The notes under the pieces are model-generated. The model had not been told where the DNA came from. It did not search any database and saw nothing but the letters and a program-made list of their open reading frames with translations. From the NCBI GenBank assembly GCA_964474295.1, contig CAYYRN010000006.1:1-56553 (forward strand): a stretch of DNA of 56,553 bases. The letters are read 5' to 3'. Numbering within the stretch: the first letter of the stretch is position 1; the number at the start of each line of letters is the position of its first letter. Origin of the DNA: SIG575 sp964474295. Lineage in GTDB: Bacteria; Bacillota; Clostridia; Oscillospirales; Acutalibacteraceae. Below, piece after piece: positions 49,949 through 56,553 of this stretch. Both the position numbers and the translations under genes were made by a program.

Positions 49949-52900
49949 TTATGCGATTGCATCGGGTGTCTGTGTAATTTCAGCATCACCGATTGTGTAA
50001 GCAGCAAGAACTGCAAGGTCAAACGCATCAACCGAACCGTCTGCAAAGACGTCTGCTGCTTTGTAAACAGCCGAATCTTCGTCAACATCAATGTCACCGT
50101 TTACGATACCTGCGAGTGTTGCATAGTCAAATGAATCAACAACGCCGTCACCGTTTACGTCACCGAAGATAACGATTGTGTATTTTTCGAGAGTTTCGCC
50201 GCCAACTACGAATTTAACAACAGTACCCGTACCGAAGCCGTAAGCCGATTCTTCGTATTCAACAGTACCGCCGGCATATTCGATGTAAGCTTCAATATCC
50301 GAAAGTCCTTCGTCCGAAAGACCGTAGATAACGCCTGCTTCCTTGTCGATAACGGTTGTTGAGCCTTCTGCTTTGCCAAAGTAAGCCGAAAGAGCAAGTG
50401 CGGATTTTGCATTTACAAGGTTTGTAAGAGCTGTGTTGATATCAGCCTGTGCCGCATTTGTAAGAGCCTTTGCAGCATCATAAGCTGCCTTGTAAGCGTT
50501 CCATGTAGCTTCTGTGTAGATTGAAGAATCTGCAACAGCGTCATATTCGTTTGTAGCTGCTGTGAGGTATTCTGTGTAAGTAAGAACTTCAAGTGCCGCA
50601 ATTTCCGAACGGATGCCTGCTACGAATGTATCAACAGCAGTCTGATCTTCGATTGTAAGACCCTCTGTTACATATGCTGTGATTTTGCTTTCGATAGCTG
50701 CGATTGCATCGGAAGAATATTTTGCTTTGTCTTCCGAACCGAGAGCGCCGTCAATGTAAGTAGTTACGCTGATGGTTTCTGCTTTAACTGCCGCTGCTTC
50801 ACCGGAAAGCTTGTTGAACTCCGAAAGGTCGATGGGTTTCTTGTTAAGCTTTGTTACGGCATCGTTGATTTTTGCTGCCGCAGCGTCAATAGCTGTCTGA
50901 GAATCCTCTGTCATTTCGCCTTTAAGAAGTTCTTCAGCTTCCGAAATAGCGGAATTGAGTGCTTTCAAAGCATCGTCATCTTCATAAATACCCTTTGCGA
51001 TTTCAGCTTTTGCATCGGCAATTGCTTTGTTTATTCCTGCTGTGTCAACGGGAATTGTGTAGCTTGCCATAAGTGTTGTGTAAGCTGATTTGATTGCTGC
51101 TGCTTTTGCATCAACTTCGCTCTGGTTGTCTTTATATGTGAGGCTTGCATCGTCATACATTGCCTGACCTTCTGCAACAAGAGCTTTGTAAGCCGAAAGA
51201 AGGCTCTGGTCATAGTATTTTTCGTTGCCGGGGATAGTAGCGCTTATAGCGTTGTAAAGCTCTGTCTTATCGGCACTTCTCAAAACAAGACCGCTGATAG
51301 TGTCCAAAATAGCCTGTTCGGCTTTGTCGATTTCATCCTGACGTTCAATAGCCCAAGCTTCTTCTTCGTAAGAGTCGATAATTGCCTGTGCATTCTTAAC
51401 GGGGTTGATAAGGAGTGAGCCGTTGATGTAAAGTGTACGGTCAATTGCATTTGCCTGTGCTACCGCCGCTTTAAGGTTTGTGATGCTTGCGGTAAGAGGA
51501 GCAAGGCTGTCGATAGCATTGTTGATGTTTTTCGCATAGTTGTCTACAGTGTCCTGTTCGAGCATTGTGAGAGTGTAGTCAACCTCTTGAATCTTGCTCT
51601 GGAGGTACTGCCAAGATTCCGTAGAATAGAGTGTGGAATCGAGTTTTTCGGCTTTTGCGATTGCCGCATAAACCTCTGTGTAGTTTGCCGAATAAGGTGT
51701 TGCAAGGTCAACGGCTCTCTTGAGGTTAGATGCCATAGTGTCAACCGCACCTTGATAAAGGATGTTGTAGTTGTTCTTAACCATATCCATAGCTTCTGTT
51801 ACAATTGCAATATCCGAAGTGGGATAGCAGCTTGCATTATCAAGGATTTCCTGAGCCATTTCGGAATATTTGTCAACCTCTGTGTAGTCAGCCTTTTTAA
51901 GGATAAGGTTGTTGTAAGCTTTCTGAAGAGCTGTTGCTTTTGCATTGATGTCATCCTGCAATGCTTTGGGGTTGTTAAGGCAGCTCAATGCTTCAACAAG
52001 ACTTGACTGGAAAGCCGAGAATCCTGAGTTATAGTACCAGGACTGCGGGTTTGAACCCTTCTTCTGGTTGCGGATTGCGGGGCTGTCGGGGTCACTGCTC
52101 ATAACATAATCGATAACTTCACGAAGAGTTGACTTATCAACAACGTGGAAAGTGATTGTTGTGGGAACATAGGGCGAAGCGGTGATATAAGCGTTTTTCG
52201 GTCTGAAGAATGAATAATACTTGTTGATGATTGTGTAAGTTGAACCGTCAACAATGCCGGAAACCGCACCTGTAAAGCCGTATGTGAAAATGTTTGTGTA
52301 CTGCTTGTTTTCGCCTGTAACGGTCAAACGAGCCTGTGTGCCGTTGCCGCTTGAAAGCTTTTCTTTAATGCCGTTGTCTGCCTTTGCGGGAACGGAGTAA
52401 CCGAGAACAGACTGAGCCGTTGTGCTGTTTGTGTATGCTTCGGGAGCTGATGTTACAGCACCTTCCATAACGTAAACATCATCAAGAGCTGTGTAGGGGT
52501 TGTCATTGTTTCTGTCTGAAAGAGATGTTACATTGGCATCAAGTCTGAGGTTGAGGTCTGCAAGAGTTGTGGCAGCGGATTTATCAACATAGACGTGAGC
52601 TGTGGATGTACCTTCGATGAAGTCGGAAATGTCAGCTTCTTTTCTGGGAGTACCTGTAACTTTTACTTCCTTATCGTTTGAATAGAAAGAAGTGTTGTAT
52701 CCTGCCGCAACGTTATCGATTGATGTAGCGGAAGAAACGTCATAAATACCGTATGATTTGTAGGGGCTTGACTCTGAAGTTGTAAGGTCAGAGGGTGTTT
52801 CGTAATAAACGCCTTTACCGAGAAGACGTGTTGAAGCACCTGCACCGCCTCTGTACCAAGAGCCTGTACCGCTGTTGGGTTTGTAAGTGATCTGAACGTA

Positions 52901-53458
52901 AGCGTGCGAACCGCCTGTTACAATGCCTTCAACGTAGGATACACATTTTTCCTGATATGTGTTTCCGTCAGTCCATTTGTAATCAACGGTGAATGTGATG
53001 GATTCACCTGCGTTTGCGGTACCGCTTATAATTTCAACGGAGTATGTACCCGTTGCGGAATCATAAACCATATCGCTCAAAACAACTGTTTCGTTGCTGC
53101 ATGAAAGACCTGTGATTGAAATACCCGTTGAAGTGGTTTTGAATGTAACCTTTGTTGCTGCGGGTGTTTCACCGGCATATGCCTGAGCTGCATATGTACC
53201 CGTAAGTTCGGGAACACCTGAGGGCGTTGCTTTAACGATTGTTGAACCGGGTTCAACCGAACCTACGGCAGCGGCAACACGGGTTACCTCTGTGCAGGTA
53301 AATTCAACTTTGGGACGTGCAGTGGGTTCCAAAACAATTTCGTCAAGCAATGCTCCGTTTGTTGAGTCAACGGCAGTTGCCGTCAAACCGACGCTGCAAA
53401 CAGAGAAAACCATCAAAATTGCCAAAACGGAACTTAAAATTCTTTTGGATGTTTTCAT
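49949..53458 (-). CDS. Large secreted FIVAR-repeat protein with C-terminal dockerin
   Basis: A 1169-residue surface or secreted protein. Signal peptide MKTSKRILSSVLAILMVFSV is followed by a beta-rich N-terminal half (to about residue 500) without a recognised catalytic motif. About 500 residues of alpha-helical FIVAR-type repeats then follow, each roughly 80 long and marked by ALNSAISEAEELLKG, YTEVYAAIAKAEKL or TWNAYKAAYDAAKAL and a W/Y at fixed positions. A sandwich module ends YGFGTGTVVKFVVGGETLEKY, then the dockerin GDVNGDGVVDSFDYATLAG and ADVFADGSVDAFDLAVLAA; the second repeat lacks the usual Asn of the calcium loop. It probably binds polysaccharide or host glycans. AAGGAGG and a consensus promoter lie upstream. 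Confidence 0.82.
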   Translation of the reverse strand: MKTSKRILSSVLAILMVFSVCSVGLTATAVDSTNGALLDEIVLEPTARPKVEFTCTEVTRVAAAVGSVEPGSTIVKATPSGVPELTGTYAAQAYAGETPAATKVTFKTTSTGISITGLSCSNETVVLSDMVYDSATGTYSVEIISGTANAGESITFTVDYKWTDGNTYQEKCVSYVEGIVTGGSHAYVQITYKPNSGTGSWYRGGAGASTRLLGKGVYYETPSDLTTSESSPYKSYGIYDVSSATSIDNVAAGYNTSFYSNDKEVKVTGTPRKEADISDFIEGTSTAHVYVDKSAATTLADLNLRLDANVTSLSDRNNDNPYTALDDVYVMEGAVTSAPEAYTNSTTAQSVLGYSVPAKADNGIKEKLSSGNGTQARLTVTGENKQYTNIFTYGFTGAVSGIVDGSTYTIINKYYSFFRPKNAYITASPYVPTTITFHVVDKSTLREVIDYVMSSDPDSPAIRNQKKGSNPQSWYYNSGFSAFQSSLVEALSCLNNPKALQDDINAKATALQKAYNNLILKKADYTEVDKYSEMAQEILDNASCYPTSDIAIVTEAMDMVKNNYNILYQGAVDTMASNLKRAVDLATPYSANYTEVYAAIAKAEKLDSTLYSTESWQYLQSKIQEVDYTLTMLEQDTVDNYAKNINNAIDSLAPLTASITNLKAAVAQANAIDRTLYINGSLLINPVKNAQAIIDSYEEEAWAIERQDEIDKAEQAILDTISGLVLRSADKTELYNAISATIPGNEKYYDQSLLSAYKALVAEGQAMYDDASLTYKDNQSEVDAKAAAIKSAYTTLMASYTIPVDTAGINKAIADAKAEIAKGIYEDDDALKALNSAISEAEELLKGEMTEDSQTAIDAAAAKINDAVTKLNKKPIDLSEFNKLSGEAAAVKAETISVTTYIDGALGSEDKAKYSSDAIAAIESKITAYVTEGLTIEDQTAVDTFVAGIRSEIAALEVLTYTEYLTAATNEYDAVADSSIYTEATWNAYKAAYDAAKALTNAAQADINTALTNLVNAKSALALSAYFGKAEGSTTVIDKEAGVIYGLSDEGLSDIEAYIEYAGGTVEYEESAYGFGTGTVVKFVVGGETLEKYTIVIFGDVNGDGVVDSFDYATLAGIVNGDIDVDEDSAVYKAADVFADGSVDAFDLAVLAAYTIGDAEITQTPDAIA

Positions 53459-53490
53459 AATTCTATACCTCCTTGTTAAGATACGATAAA

Positions 53491-53519
53491 ATTATAGCAT
53501 ATGTTTTTTTGTTTTGCAA
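53491..53519 (-). promoter_or_regulatory. Sigma-A promoter of the FIVAR/dockerin gene
   Basis: On the minus strand TTGCAA (53519-53514), 17-bp spacer, TATAAT (53496-53491). Confidence 0.8.
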
Positions 53520-53667
53520 TATTTTTATACATTTTAATTATGTAAAATTATTAATTTTGCCGATTAAAAGCGATTTTTTTTGTTTGTAAAAGCGGAAATG
53601 AGCATTTTTTCCCTATACCTATTTATATATATAATAAATTTCAGTTTTTCGCACCGAGATATTTTTA

Positions 53668-53696
53668 TTGCCCGAAGACGCAAACTGTGGTAGAAT
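53668..53696 (+). promoter_or_regulatory. Promoter of the ogg gene
   Basis: TTGCCC (53668-53673), 17-bp spacer, TAGAAT (53691-53696). The intervening 53520-53667 is AT-rich and shows nothing else that I recognise. Confidence 0.55.
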
Positions 53697-53717
53697 ATTT
53701 AACGGGTGAAATGAGAT

Positions 53718-54545
53718 ATGAAAATTGAAAAGCAAAAAAACGACTTACTTGTGTACGGCATCGATTGCATAAATCTTGACTTTACCCTTGATTGCGGACA
53801 GTCGTTCAGATGGAGAAAGCAAGACGGTGTTTGGCACGGTATTGTTTGCGGAAGAAAAGCTTCGGTTAAACAAATCGATGACAACACACTGATTTTTTAT
53901 GATACCGATAAAGATGATTTTGAAAGAACATGGAAATCCTATTTCGATTTGGAGCGTGATTACAAATCCATTACGCAAAAATACAAAAGCGATAAGTATT
54001 TGTCGGAGGCTTGTGACAGGTATTACGGAATCCGTGTTCTTAATCAGGAGCCGTGGGAGACGCTTTGTTCGTTTATTATCTCTCAAAACAATAATATACC
54101 GAGAATCAAAGGGATAATCGAGCGTCTTTGCGTGGGTTTCGGGGATGCTTTGGGCGGGGACGGTTTTTCTTTTCCGAGTGCGGAGAAACTTTCTTTGTTA
54201 AAAGTCGAGGATTTGTCTCCTCTGCGTGCGGGATTTCGTGCAAAGTATATTATCGATGCGGCACAAAAGGTTGCCTGCGGCGAAATCGATTTCGACAGGA
54301 TTATTAAAGAAGATATTTCTTACGGCAGACAGGAGCTTGAAAAAATTTGCGGTGTAGGGCCAAAGGTTGCGGAATGTTGTCTTTTGTACGGCTGCAAAAA
54401 AGCGGAGGCTTTCCCTGTTGATGTTTGGGTAAAGAGAATTATGGGCGAGCTTTATCCCGACGGTCTTCCCGAATGTGCGTTGCCGGAAAAAGGCATTGCA
54501 CAGCAGTATCTTTTCCATTGGAGAAGAAATCTCGAAAAAGATTGA
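53718..54545 (+). CDS. ogg: 8-oxoguanine DNA glycosylase/AP lyase (OGG1 type)
   Basis: Excises 8-oxoguanine paired with cytosine and nicks the strand. The 275 residues follow the OGG1 layout: N-terminal sandwich with LDCGQSFRWRKQDGVWHGIV (about residues 24-43), ILNQEPWETLCSFIISQNNNIPRIKGIIERLC, the helix-hairpin-helix ICGVGPKVAECCLLYG with the catalytic Lys216, and FPVDVWVKR with Asp235. It adds to the repair gene set with nth in this window. It ends 74 bp before the aconitase X operon, which has its own promoter. Confidence 0.93.
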   Translation: MKIEKQKNDLLVYGIDCINLDFTLDCGQSFRWRKQDGVWHGIVCGRKASVKQIDDNTLIFYDTDKDDFERTWKSYFDLERDYKSITQKYKSDKYLSEACDRYYGIRVLNQEPWETLCSFIISQNNNIPRIKGIIERLCVGFGDALGGDGFSFPSAEKLSLLKVEDLSPLRAGFRAKYIIDAAQKVACGEIDFDRIIKEDISYGRQELEKICGVGPKVAECCLLYGCKKAEAFPVDVWVKRIMGELYPDGLPECALPEKGIAQQYLFHWRRNLEKD

Positions 54546-54552
54546 TATTTAT

Positions 54553-54581
54553 TTGACAAATAGACAGTTTTGGTGTACTAT
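54553..54581 (+). promoter_or_regulatory. Promoter of the aconitase X operon
   Basis: TTGACA (54553-54558), 17-bp spacer, TACTAT (54576-54581), 37 bp before the start. Confidence 0.75.
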
Positions 54582-54618
54582 ATATAAAGTATATTATAAT
54601 GCGAAAGGGAGAAACGCT

Positions 54619-55905
54619 ATGAAATACAATATGACATTGACCCCCGAAGAAGAAGCCATACTCAACGGCTCCGAAGGGGAAACAATGGCAAAAGTAATGA
54701 AAACACTTGTGTTGTACGGCGATGCTTTCGGTGCAACAAAGATGGTACCCGTAACAAGCAAAATGGGTCACCTTGTTACAAGCTTCGGTTTAAAGGTTAT
54801 GCGTCCTGTTTATGACCTTATGGATCAGCTTATTGAGGCGGGAGCAATTTCAAAACAGAAATTTTCCGTTGACCCCAAACCTCTTGACCCCAACGTTCCC
54901 GCAAATTTCCTTCAGAATGTTGTCTTCAAGAAGTTTATGTACTCAATGCAGGACAGCTACGATAAGCAGCTTTCCGAAATCGGACTTATCGATGACAAAT
55001 CCTACACCTGCACCTGCTATATGGACGAAGTCGGCAATATTCCGAAAAAAGGTGAGGTTCTTTCGTGGGCTGAATCCTCGGCTGTTGTTTATGCAAACTC
55101 CGTTCTCGGTGCAAGATGTAACCGTAACTCCGGTATCATCGAGCTTTTCGGTTCAATTGTCGGCAAAGTTCCCTATTTCGGTCTTGTAACAGATGAGGGC
55201 AGAAAGGCAACTTGGATTGTTGAAGTTAAAACATCCAAAAAACCCGAAGCGCAGGTTCTCGGTTCGGCAATCGGTATGAAGGTTATGGAGGATGTTCCTT
55301 TCGTTAAAGGACTTGACAAATGGATAGGCACAGAGCTTGACGGCGACACCAAAGCTTACCTTAAAGATTTCGGTGCCGCAACGGCTTCAAACGGTGCCGT
55401 AGGTCTTTATCATATCGAAAACCTCACGCCCGAAGCAAAAGAGCAGGGTGAAAGCCTCATAGAAGAGGGCGCACAGGTTTATGTTATTGATGATGCCGAG
55501 CTTGAAAGGGTAAAGGCAAGCTATCCCGTTATGTGGAAAGATAAGGAAGCAACTCCCAAGCTTTGCTTTGTCGGATGTCCGCATCTTTCCCACGCACAGC
55601 TTATCGAATGGACAGACAATGTTGCCGCAGGACTTAAAAAGAACGGTCTTAAAAAGGTTTCCGTTCCCACAGTCTTTACTGCCGCACCCGCTGTAATTGA
55701 TGAATTTAACAAGACGGACTATGCAAAGAAGCTTGCGGATGCCGGAGTTATTCTCAGCTACATCTGCCCGCTTATGTATATGAACAATCCTCTTGCAAAG
55801 AAGATGCCCGTTATTACCAATTCAAACAAGCTCAGAACATACACAACAGCACGCTATTACACAAGTGCTGAAATTCTCGATATTATAACAAAGGAGGCAA
55901 AGTAA
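54619..55905 (+). CDS. Aconitase X catalytic (large) subunit
   Basis: The Fe-S dehydratase part of a two-subunit aconitase X. Family members are cis-3-hydroxy-L-proline dehydratases in bacteria or mevalonate 5-phosphate dehydratases in archaea; which applies here cannot be decided. The start at ATG 54619 (GGGAG upstream) gives 428 residues and MTLTPEEEAILNGSEGETMAKVMKTLVLYG, the usual opening. DKSYTCTCYMDEVG, ANSVLGARCNRNSG and FVGCPHLSHAQL carry the cysteines that could hold the cluster. The C-terminus ICPLMYMNNPLAKKMPVITNSNKLRTYTTARYY is strongly conserved in the family. An upstream in-frame stretch of 48 codons is not part of the protein. Confidence 0.9.
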   Translation: MKYNMTLTPEEEAILNGSEGETMAKVMKTLVLYGDAFGATKMVPVTSKMGHLVTSFGLKVMRPVYDLMDQLIEAGAISKQKFSVDPKPLDPNVPANFLQNVVFKKFMYSMQDSYDKQLSEIGLIDDKSYTCTCYMDEVGNIPKKGEVLSWAESSAVVYANSVLGARCNRNSGIIELFGSIVGKVPYFGLVTDEGRKATWIVEVKTSKKPEAQVLGSAIGMKVMEDVPFVKGLDKWIGTELDGDTKAYLKDFGAATASNGAVGLYHIENLTPEAKEQGESLIEEGAQVYVIDDAELERVKASYPVMWKDKEATPKLCFVGCPHLSHAQLIEWTDNVAAGLKKNGLKKVSVPTVFTAAPAVIDEFNKTDYAKKLADAGVILSYICPLMYMNNPLAKKMPVITNSNKLRTYTTARYYTSAEILDIITKEAK

Positions 55906-55906
55906 T

Positions 55907-56347
55907 ATGAAACAGTTTAAAGGCAGACCTGTTGTGGCAGGCAAATGTACGGCGGATGCCCTCGTTTCGCACGGCGGTTTCAACACTCTTGCTTCTTTCC
56001 AAAACGCACTCCAATTCGGTGATAAAAAAGCAAAGTGCGGCGACCAGAACAATGCAGACCTTTATAATAAGCCTATGGTAAACACGGCTCTTTGTCTTCC
56101 TCAGACAATCGGCTCAACAACCGGCGGTATGGTTCTTTACTGTGCAAAGGTTCTTGAAAGAAATCCCTCTTGTATGCTTTTCTCGGAGCATATCGATTCT
56201 TTGGCGGCTGCCGGTGCTATTCTCGGTGCTGTTTGGACTGATTCTCCGATGCCCGTAATCGACTGTCTCGGTGAGGAATTCCTCGCTTATGTTAAGGACG
56301 GAATGAAAATTACGGTTGAAGAAGACGGTACAGTTACAGTAGAATAA
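55907..56347 (+). CDS. Aconitase X small (swivel) subunit
   Basis: The partner of the gene before it, 146 residues, with the swivel-domain features FKGRPVVAGKCTADALVSHGGFN at the start, GSTTGGMVLYCAKVLERNP and DCLGEEFLAYVKDGMKITVEEDGTV at the end. The gap to the large subunit is 1 bp, and its AAGGAGG ribosome site lies in the large-subunit codons, so the two are translated together. No proline racemase or mevalonate-pathway gene is beside them in the window. Confidence 0.9.
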   Translation: MKQFKGRPVVAGKCTADALVSHGGFNTLASFQNALQFGDKKAKCGDQNNADLYNKPMVNTALCLPQTIGSTTGGMVLYCAKVLERNPSCMLFSEHIDSLAAAGAILGAVWTDSPMPVIDCLGEEFLAYVKDGMKITVEEDGTVTVE

Positions 56348-56358
56348 TTAAATTTTTT

Positions 56359-56396
56359 AAGCGGTGTGTCTGTTCGGATACGCCGCTTTATTTTTT
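56359..56396 (+). terminator. Terminator of the aconitase X operon
   Basis: AAGCGGTGTGTC (56359-56370) pairs with GATACGCCGCTT (56377-56388), followed by ATTTTTT. The last 150 bases to the window end are AT-rich; a GGGAGGG at 56513-56519 may belong to the next gene, whose start is not resolved. Confidence 0.85.
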
Positions 56397-56553
56397 CTTT
56401 CTTATTAAACAAGCGGGATTTTTTAAATAAATTCAAAAAGAAGATTCATACGCAAAACACAATATATTGTAGCTAAAACAATAATAACCCATATATTCAG
56501 TGGTAAACGCACGGGAGGGTTGAAGAAACGGATAAAAAAAGGAAAAAAGTGTT

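Noticed and set aside
49949..53458. Scaffoldin with cohesins
   Set aside because: The repeats are alpha-helical FIVAR type with no cohesin-like beta modules; only the dockerin end is cellulosome-like.
54475..54618. 48-codon in-frame extension of the aconitase X large subunit
   Set aside because: It overlaps ogg codons and the promoter TTGACA/TACTAT; family proteins begin near ATG 54619.
1..56553. CRISPR array or phage genes
   Set aside because: No regularly spaced direct repeats and no phage structural, integrase or transposase gene were recognised.
56513..56553. Start of another gene at TTG 56520
   Set aside because: GGGAGGG is only one base before the TTG, too close for a ribosome site, and too little sequence remains to judge.

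Overview
The window is about 56.5 kb of AT-rich, gene-dense Firmicute chromosome. It has strong Shine-Dalgarno sequences, promoters with 16-18 bp spacers, ATG/GTG/TTG starts and U-tailed hairpin terminators. SpoIIE and SpoVAE mark a spore former. Two secreted proteins ending in dockerin repeats, a GH51 arabinofuranosidase, an NADP-type glutamate dehydrogenase and the HrcA/CIRCE-type groESL locus suggest an uncultured gut or rumen member of the Ruminococcaceae/Oscillospiraceae. That placement is inference; no 16S gene is present.

Layout. 1-7252 (mostly minus) is an origin-type segment: the 5' part of serS, parB, parA, a Noc/ParB paralog, rsmG and mnmG, with three parS sites. A 540-bp element with inverted-repeat ends and a chain of hairpins separates parA from parB. 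A VanY-like peptidase heads the mnmG operon. 7437-13862 (plus) carries argG, argH, an ABC exporter, an L-fucose mutarotase and a rhamnulokinase. 13912-21269 (mostly minus) holds tspO, a tRNA-Arg(CCG), a secreted beta-helix protein, a MATE exporter, guaB and spoIIE. 21480-29524 (plus) holds rlmB, a 1003-residue protein with the fold of a P1B-type ATPase but no catalytic motifs, spoVAE with a sigma-G-like promoter, an EF-G paralog and gdhA.

29624-33684 (minus) is a GH51 glycosidase overlapping cca. 33764-42790 (plus) is an accessory run: an ArsC-like protein, two secreted alpha/beta-hydrolases, rlmD, a 1.3-kb RhuM/DinD islet flanked by a 26-bp duplication of the rlmD 3' end, a methyltransferase, a GNAT, a flavin-binding protein and mgsA. 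42870-56347 holds a GH25-SH3-dockerin protein, groESL, a lysine riboswitch driving an NhaC-family transporter, a queT-nth operon behind a preQ1-I riboswitch, a FIVAR/dockerin surface protein, ogg and a two-subunit aconitase X.

The best leads are the pseudo-P-type ATPase, the hairpin-chain element in parAB, the rlmD-targeted islet, two genes whose ribosome site points to an ATA codon, and the riboswitch-controlled transporters. No rRNA, CRISPR, transposase or phage gene was seen.
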